The notes under the pieces: model-generated
Seen by the model: the letters and a program-made list of their open reading frames with translations, nothing else
Told to the model about the DNA's origin: nothing
The model's database searches: none
Program-made: the position numbers and the translations under genes
Source: Oryzias latipes
Taxonomy: Eukaryota; Chordata; Actinopteri; Beloniformes; Adrianichthyidae
Direction: 5' to 3'
Assembly: GCF_002234675.1 (NCBI RefSeq)
Contig: NC_019877.2
Span: 961,001 to 1,025,000, forward strand
Length of the DNA stretch: 64,000 bases
Shown: piece by piece, positions 12,058 through 21,654 of the stretch
How the letters are laid out: the number at the start of each line of letters is the position of its first letter
How positions within the stretch are numbered: the first letter of the stretch is position 1

Positions 12058-12436
12058 CTGAAAAAGCTCTTCATGAAATAAATAAGCCATTGTGAAAAAC
12101 AGCAACATGAAATAAAAACAAAGCTACTTTGGAAAATATTGATTTTGAAATACGAGCTTCTGAAAAAAGACAGAATTATAATAATATTCCACATGATTAA
12201 AAATGAATATTTTAACATGTTGTTTTAAAATAATAAACAGGTTTTTAAAGCAAAATGAAATATATTGAATAATATAATGGCTCATTTAAAATCAGTGTGC
12301 AGGTTTTTCACAATTTCATGATCTTTTTATATATTTATAAGAGATTTATTGGTTTATTGTGTATTTTCATGAGGCCAAATTTATTTATTTAATTAAATAT
12401 TTATTTATTTAATTATGAACAGTATAGGACTCCATA
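12058..12436. other. AT-rich spacer between two L2 ORF1 copies
   Basis: Very AT-rich, no homology to either L2 copy and no coding potential. It separates the duplicated ORF1 segments, so it is probably pre-existing DNA between two insertions or filler from a rearrangement. Confidence 0.5.
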
Positions 12437-13490
12437 TAAGGGAGGCTCAGAGGAGCGTTTTACACTGCTGCTCTGCGCCCGGGTCTCGTCTCTGGATTGT
12501 CAGGTTGACAGACTACGGCTAGCAGAAATGATGATGAACAGCGGCTGTACATTTCATCACTGACTAAGTTCGGCAGGGGACCAGAGAAAATTACAGTGTC
12601 GGACATCGTCTTAGCCAGTTTACACAACCGAAACTACGTTTAACTTAACCACCTTTGATTGTCTCCGTCGGGCATCATTACCGCCTGCGTGAATCACGAC
12701 TCGACGGAACCTGGACTTACTCTGAGCTAACATCCTAAGGTTCCCTTCGATGTCACCAACTCTGGCCCCCGGATAACACCTGACTGTAGCCGCTGGGAGC
12801 TCCACGTTTCTAACTTCAGAAGAGCCTATAACCAGAGTTGAGTGTTCAGCGGGTGTGTCGCTGAGGGGGGAGAACCTATTATTAACGTGGAGTCTCGGGT
12901 GCTCTAAGTTTTTGCGTTTAGCACTATGTTTCCTCCCAACCGGTACAAACCCCTGACTGTCTCCCGGCTGTTGGGAGGGCGCTGGGGTGCTAACTAAGTT
13001 AGCCCTGGAAGCGCGGCCTGCACTACGAGTAACGACCTGGCTAGCCGGCTTAGCTTCCACTGTGCGGAGCCGCGCTTCTAACTGCTCCAGCCTGGCCTCC
13101 AAGTCTAACACAAGACTACACTTAACACACCTACCGCTATCTTCACTAAAGGAGGCAGGATCATCACTAAACATATGGCACATGGGGCAGGAGAAAGGAG
13201 GAGAGGCGGAAAGAGTGGTGGCCATGCTAGGTTCTAAGCTAAGGCTAGCGGTGTTTAGGTAAAGAGAAGTGGTTTATTTAGCAAAATGAGAAAAGTGAAC
13301 AGCAAGCGGTTTAACAGTAGTGTATTCGCTAATAAAAGGTGCTAGATGTGAATATTAAACCAGATAACCCTTAGAGTAAGCAATAGTAGTCAGGCTAATG
13401 CCAAACAAGAAAGCAGCAGTCAAACACGACTAACACTGGAAAAGCTCACTCGGAAATGACTTCACAGGAAGGGACGTCATTTCCGTCAAC
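12437..13490 (-). mobile_element. L2-type LINE, 5' end with ORF1 (copy C)
   Basis: Begins with a probable 5' UTR (13490-13226). ORF1 from an ATG at 13225 (MATTLSAS) has a CxxC/CxxC zinc-ribbon-like N-terminus (CPMCHMF, GRCVKC), a short coiled coil (LEARLEQLEARLRTVEA) and an esterase-like domain ending near 12620. A frameshift or extra base separates it from the CKLAKTMSDT segment. The element stops at 12437, at the same sequence (AAGGGAGGCTCAG) that is the ORF1/ORF2 junction in copy B. It is therefore 3'-deleted, opposite to the usual LINE truncation. Confidence 0.8.
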
Positions 13491-13708
13491 TGAGGATCTG
13501 CAAACCAGTCCCCATAAGGACACGTCTGGCCAGACGGAGAGCAGAAGTCAACGCAATACTTAGTCAGAGGACATCAGACAAAACTGAAGCTTCACTTCCG
13601 AATCCAGTCATTATAACCACACCTCCTTCCGACCCAGAGAGTGAGCCAGAATTAGATGCTTCTCCTTCACAAACATTGGAGAACATCTCTGAGGAGGTTC
13701 CAGCCCAA

Positions 13709-14278
13709 ATGAACACTGAACTATCCAACAATGAGAGGGAGGAAGTGGAAAGTTGGGACATTTCTCATGAAGCAGTCGTGTTCCAACTTCTGGGAGAAGA
13801 AACCAACTGTTCCAGCCAATCAGAGGCCCCCAAAAAGCCAAAGGTCTCCCTCTGGAGAAGGTTCAAAAAGGCTCTGACACCAGCAAGATGGAGGAAGTAC
13901 AAAAGTGAGACTCCTGTGGTCGTCCTGGATCAAAGCTGTCCAGAGATTTCAGAGGCAGCTGAAGATCTGCTTCAGAGTCCATCTGTGGACGATCAAGACA
14001 AAGACTCAACACTCGCCTCTCAGTCTGCTGAATCTGGATTGGCTGAAGAGGAAATGTCTGAAGACGAAGAAAAGTCTGATGACGAAGAAGAGGAAACATC
14101 AGATGATGAAGACGAGGAAACATCAGATGATGAAGAGGAAACATCAGTTGATGAAGATGTCAAGTGTTCTGATCAATCTGAAGACACAAGTGGACAGAAG
14201 ATTTCCTTGTGGAAAAGATTTAAAAAGTTGCTCACGCCAGCGAGCAAACGCCAGTTCAAAAGAAGATTAAAGAACTAA
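13709..14278 (+). CDS. Unrecognised acidic protein with two SLW(R/K)RFKK motifs
   Basis: I do not recognise this gene. The ATG at 13709 gives 189 residues, but the frame is open upstream to about 13535 without another ATG, so the 5' part may be a lost or spliced exon; the L2 LINE ends just upstream. Visible parts: a basic amphipathic motif VSLWRRFKKALTPARWRK (residues 46-63), a Ser/Gln/Asp-rich middle, a long acidic tract of Glu/Asp/Ser repeats (about 112-153), and a second basic motif with core ISLWKRFKKLLTPA (from 165), after which the protein ends in Lys/Arg. No signal peptide or membrane segment. A broken paralogue at 48085-48870 shares both motifs. The alternating acid/base layout suggests a binding protein, for example for chromatin or membranes, but this is only inference. 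It could also be a dead or repeat-borne gene. Confidence 0.55.
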   Translation: MNTELSNNEREEVESWDISHEAVVFQLLGEETNCSSQSEAPKKPKVSLWRRFKKALTPARWRKYKSETPVVVLDQSCPEISEAAEDLLQSPSVDDQDKDSTLASQSAESGLAEEEMSEDEEKSDDEEEETSDDEDEETSDDEEETSVDEDVKCSDQSEDTSGQKISLWKRFKKLLTPASKRQFKRRLKN

Positions 14279-14517
14279 GACTTGAACTAAACCAGATTCA
14301 GGTTTTCTCCTGGTGCTCAGGTTCATCCTTAAAAAAATCCTTTGAGGATAAAACAGATTATTTTAGATTGGTCCCAGAGTGGGAAGATAGAAACAATGTA
14401 ATGAAGGGAGATGGAATGAATGGATGGACGAGAAATTGTAGTTTTTTTCTTGTGGGGTTTCTCCTGGTGCTCAGGTTCACCTTTAAAAAAAAAACAAAAT
14501 TTTGTCTTTACCTTTTT

Positions 14518-14705
14518 ATCGACCTCTGGAATATTGCAGGTTCGATTCCCATATGTCGAAGTGTCCTTGGGCGAGACACTGAAGACACCTCGCCTCTGGT
14601 GGACGGTTGGCGCCAGTGTTCAGCAGCGCCATCAGTGTGTCAATGAGTGAATGGGTCTGTGACTGTAGTGCACTCTTTAAGTTTACGCCATTTAAGCTTT
14701 AAAAA
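14518..14705 (+). mobile_element. tRNA-derived SINE (5' part worn)
   Basis: Contains a Pol III B box (ggttcgattcc near 14540) and the body shared with 16895-17161 and 49013-49225 (gaagtgtccttgg, cctctggtgg, ggcgccagtgttcagcag). It ends in ATGAATGAATG. The same insertion is in the paralogous block near 49.0 kb, so it predates that duplication. Confidence 0.75.
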
Positions 14706-14904
14706 ATGAATGAATGAGAGAATGAATGAGTAATGCAACCACAAGGGGGCACCACCCAGTATTCTCTTGTGCCGGACCAAGTCTGGATACATGCAGAGGG
14801 TTGTGTGAGAGCAAAAACCAAAGAAACATGTGAATCACAAACACAGATGACTTCATGTATGTCTCACAAACTTCTCTTTATGTACGTGTCATCAAGATTC
14901 TGTT

Positions 14905-15073
14905 ACATGGCCCACACTGCCGACGGCGGAGGAAGCCCCCAGAAGAGCTGGAGGAAGTGGCTGAGGCGAGGAAAGTCTGCTCCCACAACCCTGTCCTGGA
15001 TGAGTGGAGGAAGATGGATGGATGGATGAATGGATGGATGGATGGATGGATGGATGGAACATCTGACGGATGA
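14905..15073 (+). mobile_element. LINE 3' end with (GGAT)n tail
   Basis: The stretch ccagaagagctggaggaagtggc is the usual end of a fish LINE 3' region and leads into a GGAT/GAAT tail at 15011-15055. A related stretch lacking the tail is at 58960-59020. Confidence 0.6.
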
Positions 15074-15089
15074 AAAAACCTGAAAGATA

Positions 15090-15758
15090 CTTGTAATGTA
15101 TCCAAATATAATTTAATCTTGTGAATTAATGCAGCTTTATTTTTCTATTACTCAAAAACTTTAGGTGAACCAAAGTGCTTCACAATAAAAGACAGAATAA
15201 ATTTTTAAAAAATAGGTAAATTAAAAACAAAATTAAAATATAAAAATGAAAAAAGCTGTCAGCAAAAAAAGACAGAAAAAAACAATATAACAAATACTAG
15301 AAAGTAAAAAAATCACCGACTACTGAGTACTGAAAGCCATTCTAAAAAGGAAAGTTTTAAATTGACATTTAAGCTGGTAAGGTCAGATATCAGGCAGAGT
15401 TCTGCAGGAATGTTATTCCAGAACTGAAGGTCGGTGATGGAAATGCAGGTCATCCCAGTCTTTCTGTCGTGACCTCAACACATGCAGCAGATTTTGATTA
15501 GCAGACCTTCAAACTCTAGAATGGCTGCAGACAGTTACAAATAAACTGGGGTGAGGCCATGAAGAGCTTAAACCCCCCCAGAAAAAGTTTCTATTGAATT
15601 CTGAAATGAACTGGAAGTTATTAAAATGAGTCCTGGAGGGATGCCTTCTGGATGTTCCAGTTAAGAGTGGTGTTGCTGCGTTCTGGACTGACTGCAGACC
15701 AGTGTGACATTGTGATGTTCTCTTCAACTTTTCTGATAGTAAATCCTGTGTTTTGCAG
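15090..15758 (-). mobile_element. Degraded L2/Rex-like LINE, ORF2 C-terminus and 3' UTR
   Basis: On the minus strand, recognisable C-terminal pieces (GLQSVQNAATPLLTGTSRR) are followed by decayed frame and an AT-rich 3' UTR. The block near 15345-15430 (ggaataacattcctgcagaact, minus) matches 21520-21640, another 3' fragment of the same family in plus orientation. Confidence 0.65.
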
Positions 15759-15764
15759 CACATC

Positions 15765-15875
15765 ATGGACTACAGCAGCAGATCCAGTAACAGCAGTAGC
15801 CCAGACAGACTGCCAGATGACCTAATTGCATTCTACACCCGCTTTGAGACTTCCACCCCCCACACAGAGGGACCT
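15765..15875 (+). mobile_element. LINE ORF2 linker fragment
   Basis: The frame reads PDDLIAFYTRFETS, the conserved stretch between endonuclease and reverse transcriptase of fish LINEs (compare FLNELNDFYARFNS in the LINE at 30-32 kb). Only about 35 residues remain. Confidence 0.55.
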
Positions 15876-16625
15876 AAACAAAATCTTGTTCAGACTCCTT
15901 GTCATGGTGCCTCTGTCAGACTCCTCCCCTTCCCCTATCTGCTTGGCTCCGGATTAGAGCAGCTCCTGCTTCCACTCAGCTCATCTTCCGCTGGCCTTCA
16001 TAAGGAGATCCAGGACCAGGATTCATCGCCAGTTCGTTGCTCCTCTATGGTGCATAGCATGGCCGCCACGTTCATAGCCAGTCCTTGTTTTGCTCTTCTC
16101 TAAGCCTTGCTCTCCGTTGTCTCCAGGATTCATTCAACACGAATGGTTGCAGCAGTCATCCTCCCCTCGGATCCAAGCCACAGAAAAGCTCATGTCTCAC
16201 CACGAGCATCTGCCTCCTTATGGTCGTTTCCACCAGTGACGCCACAGGCCGCAGAACCGAACCATCTCTGCCATCAGTTTCCCCCAGGGACGCCATAGCT
16301 CCGCCAGGACCCATCTACTAACCAAGAATCAATATTAAAACCTCTTTTTCTCACCCACAAACTCACCTGTGTTTCTTCCGGGTTCCAGCGTCTGGGTCTG
16401 TCCGTTATGTTAGCCATGACACTCCTCACTGTTTCATGTTGTGCAATAACAAATCCAGATGTTCCTCTTTCATCAGTTCCAAAGTAGACCATGACTCCTG
16501 GAGTAACGTGTAATGACCTGAACACCTTTGGGGTCAAACATGGTGTCTGTTCACGGACAAACCATGACGAGGTCCAACAAGAGAACGCAGCTCCGGTTCA
16601 GAGCAGGGAGGCCGTTCACATCACA
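15876..16625 (-). repeat. Inverted copy of the lectin-unit 5' flank, split by the solo LTR
   Basis: Reverse complement of 34000-34200 and the equivalents at 26.6-27.3 kb and 43.55-43.78 kb, including the frame VYFGTDERGTSGFVIAQH. The sequence resumes on both sides of the LTR (acaaaatcttgttcagactcct, then cactgtttcatgttgtgcaa). It shows that a lectin-unit piece once lay, in inverse orientation, about 11 kb before the present cluster. No lectin exon is attached. Confidence 0.8.
15900..16421 (+). mobile_element. Solo LTR of the gypsy family, TSD CTCCT
   Basis: Starts TGTCATGGTGCCTCTGTCAG and ends CATGACA like the LTR at 2835. It is 522 bp and flanked by perfect 5-bp duplications CTCCT (15895-15899 and 16422-16426). 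No internal region is present, so recombination between two LTRs removed it. It sits inside an inverted fragment of the lectin-unit flank. Confidence 0.92.
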
Positions 16626-16894
16626 TAAACCAACTCTATGACTTTTTCATCTAAGGTGGACACCATTGGAATTGTTCCAAGGACCTTCTTTTAGTTTGAA
16701 AACAACATTTGCTTAGTCTTGTCAGCATTGAGAAGTCATTTTACCCAAATAAGTGAATGCTGGACAGCAACAACAGCTTTCTGCTGGGTTTCAATCGCCT
16801 GAGCAAGAGTTCATCCATAACAGTAAATAACTGTGTCATCAGCATAAAAATGCAGATTAGCATCAGAGACGTTTTGACCCATGGCATTGATTTG

Positions 16895-17161
16895 GGCGGC
16901 CATGGTGCAGCAGTAGGGCGGTAGACCCATGATCGCAAGATTGCAGGTTCGATTCCAGCACGCCCATGTGTCGAAGTGTCCTTGGCCAAGACACTGAACC
17001 CCACCTTGCCTCTGGTGGGAGGTTGGTGCCAGTGTTTGGCAGCACAGCCGCCATCAGTGTGTGAATGTGTGTGTGGAAGGGTGAATGGGTTTGTGACTGT
17101 AAAGCGCTTTGGGCCTTTGAAAGACGGTAGAAAATCCTATACAAGTATACACCATTTACCA
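16895..17161 (+). mobile_element. tRNA-derived SINE
   Basis: Full-length copy. The A-box-like tggtgcagcag (about 16904) and B box ggttcgattcc (16946-16956) are followed by the conserved body and an end with aaagcgctttgggc and catttaccat. It lies inside the LINE reading frame. No tRNA cloverleaf is maintained, so it is not a tRNA gene. Confidence 0.88.
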
Positions 17162-17317
17162 TGCACAAAATATATAGTTGGGAGCCCAGAACTGAGCCCT
17201 GTGGCACCCCTCTGTGGACTGTAACAAACTTAGAACAGAAACCTTCATGTTTATTGCATTAGGTCCTGTAATTCAGGTAATTTAAGGACCCTGTAACAGC
17301 ACGCTGTGACAATCTAA

Positions 17318-17996
17318 AGGTCCGTACACATCGGGACGAATATTCACCAGGCGTTATTCGCCAGCGTTTTTCGCCACGTTTTTTGTGTTCACACCCAGGC
17401 GATTTTTGCTGACGATGAGCCGAGTGAACATGCAATTTCATTCCCTGACGTTAGATGGCGCTTAATGTAAACAGAAATACTCTTGTACACAAGGTGGCGC
17501 CGCGCAACTTTACGCTTCTTAAAGTCGCTTTTCACTCAGAAGAAGAGAGCAGGTATTTACGCGCTTGTCAGAATCAAACAAAGAAAACATGAATATTTCA
17601 AGCACCGGTTGCTCCAACTGGTGCTTGGTTCGGGAATATTTTAGAATGTCCGTCATTATTTCTTCGCGGCAATGTAGACGCTACTTGGCGTCTATCTTCT
17701 TCGCTGGTATGTGTGCTCAGCAAGGTAGTTTTGTGTTTGAGCGCCCCCAAGTGGTGTTTTACTGTAACTTCAGGAGCTCCAGACACGTGTGCAAAAGCGC
17801 CATTCTCATTGGTCGAATAGATTTCGACGCGACGCGTCAAAAGAAAAAAACCAACCCGAGGCGTTTTTTTTTTGACGCTTTGACGCGTGGCGTTTTTTCG
17901 CGTCGGTGTGCACACATTGGTGCCCTTTGTTTAGTCACAAGGCGTTAAACGTCGGCGAATATCGCTGGCGAAATTCGTCCCGGTGTGAACGGGCCT
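17318..17996. mobile_element. PIF/Harbinger-like MITE, TSD TAA
   Basis: Ends AGGTCCGTACACATCGGGAC and, inverted, AGGCCCGTTCACACCGGGAC, matching over about 40 bp. It is flanked by TAA (17315-17317 and 17997-17999), the 3-bp TWA-type target used by PIF/Harbinger elements. 679 bp, GC-richer than the surroundings, with internal gcg/ttcgcc repeats and no transposase. Removing it with one TAA restores the LINE frame (LLSFRLSQRAVTGSL). Confidence 0.85.
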
Positions 17997-19078
17997 TAAA
18001 GCTGAGTAATCTGCTTTTTAAAACAGCATGGTCAATGGTGTCATAAACTTTAGACAAATCTATTATAAGTGATGCACAGTACAGATTTTCATCAAATGTC
18101 ATAATGATGTCATTTATCACCTTTATAGTAGTGGTTGTTGGTACTGGGCTTTTGTCTAAAACCCAATCGAAATTTAGAAACAATCTTGTTAGAGTAAAAG
18201 AACTCTTTCAACAGGTCACAGACTATAGATTCCAGAATTTTGGATTAACACATACATTTGATATCAGCACGGATGGATCATCTCATTTTTAATAAAGGCA
18301 AAACAAAAGCTGATTTCCAAAAGGATGGAATTTCCTTAGTTTTGATTGAAAGATTAAAAAGAATTGTGAGTGGTTCTGCAATAAAATCTGCTGCCAGTTT
18401 CAAAAAGTAAGGCTCCATTGAGTCTGGCAGGAGGTTTTCTGTGATCCAATGCCTTTAAAGCATCATGCACTTCATGCACAGTAAAAGATACAAAGTTAAA
18501 TGGGTTCCCAGAAAACATGGGGGATTCTGTGCAAGAGTTTGTTGAGGACATTCCTGCAGAATTAAACCAGGAACCTGATGATAAAAAATGCTTGAGGAAG
18601 GGGTTGAGTCACTTCAGACCCAGAGATAGACTTGATCGCTTTCCAGAATTTCTGTGGGTAGTTAAGGTTCTCATTAGTGACGGACTAAAAAGTATTCTGA
18701 TTTGGCCTTTTTTATAACAGAAGGACACTTATTCCTGAGCTGTTCAAAACCAGACCAATCAGTGGAAAAATCAGTTTTGAATCAGTTATTTGACATGGAG
18801 AAGTAAGACAGAGTCCTCCACTGAGTGAACAAGTGACATCATTATACAGAGCAAGGATCCACTGAAGTTTGTCAGGTCTCTGGGCAAGCTGGCATCAAGT
18901 TTATACCAGAATCCAACAGAGTCAGTGACAGTTCTGAACTCAGAAAAGCTACAGAGCATGTGAACTGGTAGCAAATAGATCAGGGGGATTTTCAGTTCCC
19001 CTGCTACAGGCCCAGAAATAACGACTCATCTCAGGATACCAAAAGGCAATAGGCCTATAAATGAAATAAGTAATGCCA

Positions 19079-20340
19079 TTGTAACGGGCGCGTATCTGTC
19101 TGGCTGCAATCCAGCTCGAAATGCGCGTCCGTTGACCCAATCAATCTGCGTTGTGTTCTTTTTGTGTTGCTGGACAAATGAGGAGAGTCTGGACCCAAGT
19201 ATCTGCTGGTTGCTGCCCGTTTATTGATCACCACAGCGGGATCTGTACATCAAACAAAACAGATAACTTGGTGACATGTAGTTCTCTGGTTTAACACATG
19301 GGGTCGCAGTATCCTCCTCTCATCCGTCTCAGCGCGAACTCAGAGGCAACTTTCACAAAATAATAATAACTTAAAGCATTTCTTTTCCAGATTTCAAAAT
19401 AATTTATAATCAAAATAATTATTAGTTCTCAAAATATTAAAATACATGCAACTTAAAATAATATTCAGGACAACCAGCATTACCATCAATAACACAAAAA
19501 CACATGAAACAGGGTCCATACCTGTGCATCAAACAAAACAGATAACTTGGTGACATGTAGTTCTCTGGTTCAACACATGGGGTCGCAGTATCCTGTTGAA
19601 CAGAAAACCGGGAAACTTTCCACATGTGTCTTCTACAAACTTATAACATATCTGCAAAGTTTGCAGTGGACTGAAACAACATTCACCATACAAAGTAACA
19701 ATTTCACTTCACCACCATTTTCTGTTGCATTTTCAGCAGTAAACAACAAGCTAAATTCAAAATGAAAGCAGACAACAAACATTAATTCCTCTCAGCCGTC
19801 TCAGCGCGAACTGAGAGAAATGGGGGTGGCGCACAAAAACTAGAAAGTTCTCTTAAAGTGATAGTACAGATATTTGCACTCATGTCTCAAAATATATACA
19901 CATCCTGATTATAAACAATATGAACATTTCTTAAAATATATATGAAAAATTATCAGGATTTGGTGAAATTCAAAATAAATAAGAATATAAATTAAACTGT
20001 CAGTCTACCATCATCCACAAATGAAAACACTTATCACAAGTGAAGAGTACAGACCTCAGAATGAAAGGCAGGTCCAGACCTGTTAGTTCCAGGAGAATGT
20101 TGCAGAACCAGACCTGTTAGTTCATTACACAGCAAGGTAGTTCCAGGAGGATGCAGTTGTCAAAATCCAACAGCACTTAGACCCAGATGTTTATCATTCA
20201 ATCCATAAAAATATTGACAGCCAGGTTTAAAAAGATTAAAATAATACAATAACAAAGAATTTATTTTTAAAAACATCAAAAACACAGACAGACACTCAAC
20301 AGACAAAAAGAACTTGCTGCCATCTTGGATTCAGATCCAT
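19079..20340. repeat. Unclassified repeat with internal direct repeats, possible LTR remnant
   Basis: A stretch from catcaaacaaaacagataac to gggtcgcagtatcct occurs at 19248-19316 and again at 19528-19595. The phrase ccgtctcagcgcgaact occurs at 19325 and 19796. The left edge TGTAACGGGCGCG and a minus-strand AATAAA near 19225 would fit an LTR read on the minus strand, but no matching other end or target duplication was found. No coding region. Confidence 0.45.
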
Positions 20341-20344
20341 GGAC

Positions 20345-20440
20345 CTAGTTGGGTTTTGGTCTCGTCTGACCACAGAACCTTCACCCAATCACTTTGTGCA
20401 TCTTTGAGGTGATCATTTGCATACTTCAGGAGAGCCTTTC
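20345..20440 (-). pseudogene. Tc1-like transposase fragment
   Basis: The minus-strand frame reads KYANDHLKDAQSDWVKVLWS followed by DETKTQL, the segment around the first catalytic Asp of Tc1 transposases. Only about 32 residues remain and no inverted repeats are visible. It is a different family from the element at 49409. Confidence 0.75.
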
Positions 20441-20444
20441 CTTT

Positions 20445-21500
20445 TTTTTTTTGTCCAACAGCTGGGCAGGCAGATAAGAGCTGAGGGACTCTTTTGTTGG
20501 ACATATTTTACTTTAACAATAGGGGTTATTAATCTTCAGACAAACCAAAGGTATGTCTGAATAAACCCCTTTTGTAATTGAGGCCAAACTTTATTAATTT
20601 CAACCATGTTTGAAAATCTTTGGTGTTGGACCGGACGGAAAAGGAAAGAAGGGAAGAAGAGAGAGGGATGTTAGAAAGAAGGCGGGGGTAAGAGGGTGAT
20701 AAAAGGAGGGGGGCATAAGACCATGAAGCAGCATAAAGCAGACAGGTTTACTGGTTGTTTATCATTACGGTAAGGTTCAAATGTAATACAAAAAGGGCGG
20801 GGCCTGTCCACACACACACTGAAATGTTCTCAACATACCTGCTAGCTGCAAAAATGTCCACATGTCAGCATGTACACAAAACAGATAGTGTTCACACACG
20901 CATACCTATGCCTTTAAACCAACTAGTGTGAAATATTTCAGTCATTCTATTATGCAAACTATTAGTGCAAAGGTGAGCTAACACCTGTGCTCAGGTGAGT
21001 GTTTATGTTCTTCTAAAACTGATGGTGGAATGTGTAAAGAAGGAGGAGGAGCGCCCAGCCACCCCCACCCCAAGACCCCCGCTGCAGCAGCAGCGGCAGC
21101 TGGAACCCCCCCCCACGCCACACCAGAGCAGGCAGGGCACAACTGCTCCCCGGGTGACCAAGCCAGGCCAGGGCCAGCAGGACCGCCACAAGGCCCCCAG
21201 AGTCAGAGAGCAGGGAGGCATGGGGGGAAAGAGAGCGCCGCCCCAGCCCAACCAGGAGAGCAGCCCCGGAAGGGCCCAACGCAGGGCCCCACCGGAGAAG
21301 GGCGGCCACAGCCCCCAGACGAGCACCACCCAGGAGTTCCGGGCACCCCCCGCCCCAACCCCAGGTATGAGCCCCCTTCTTCATTACATTACACCCCCGG
21401 CTGTCCCCCAGCTGTCCTCCAGCACCCCCCCCCCCCCCCCCCCCCCCAGCATAGGGGCCAGGTCCACCCAGCCCAGGGGCCCCATCCCCGGAGGCGCCAT
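20445..21500 (-). repeat. Unclassified repeat R1, copy 2 (longest)
   Basis: On the minus strand this copy has a GC-rich module (21495-21045), a middle section (21045-20690) that matches 39500-39850, and the tail with the GTCCAAC hairpin (20665-20445) that matches 39850-40085. Poly-C of about 20 bases lies at 21428-21448. Long proline-rich frames on both strands follow composition only. No transposase was recognised. Confidence 0.65.
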
Positions 21501-21504
21501 TCAG

Positions 21505-21650
21505 GAGAGCTTTGTCATCACCAGGAATAACATTTCTGCAGAACTGCACCTGATATTTGACCTTAACAGCTTTGAATGTCAATTTAAAACGTTCCTTTTT
21601 AAAATGGCTTTCAGTGCTCAGTAGTTGGTGATTTTTTTTCTTTTCTCTTG
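21505..21650 (+). mobile_element. LINE ORF2 extreme C-terminus and 3' UTR fragment
   Basis: Same family as the minus-strand LINE at 15090-15758 (aataacatttctgcagaact, aatggctttcagtgctcagtag). The frame reads NNISAELHLIFDLNSFECQF. It abuts the GC-rich end of R1. Confidence 0.6.
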
Positions 21651-21654
21651 TTTG

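Larger units (their letters stand above)
16626..19078 (-). mobile_element. Degraded L2/CR1-like LINE, split by a SINE and a MITE
   Basis: On the minus strand: pre-RT region (about 18780-18600), then reverse transcriptase pieces (IIDLSKVYDTIDHAVLKSRLL at 18060, MPQGSVLGSQLYILCM at 17195, FYADDTVIYCYG at 16830). The frame is interrupted by the MITE at 17318-17996 and the SINE at 16895-17161; removing either rejoins LINE sequence. It has several stops and is clearly dead. Confidence 0.82.

Noticed and set aside
14420-14650. 92- and 76-residue frames over the SINE at 14.5 kb
   Set aside because: Read through a SINE and an AAAAA run; not conserved in the copy at 49 kb.
16940-16960. tRNA-like B boxes at 14540, 16946, 25150, 26252 and 49055
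   Set aside because: They are SINE heads with downstream SINE bodies and tails; no complete cloverleaf or CCA-adjacent end, so no tRNA genes are called.
19079-20323. TGTAACGGG start with GCCAT on both sides as an LTR insertion
   Set aside because: The right copy of GCCAT is not preceded by CA or an inverted match to the left end, and GCCATCTTGG is a common word; the duplication is probably chance.
21003-21624. Proline-rich frames of up to 209 residues on both strands
   Set aside because: Composition of a GC-rich repeat module shared with 3299-3500; overlapping frames in all phases and no conserved start.
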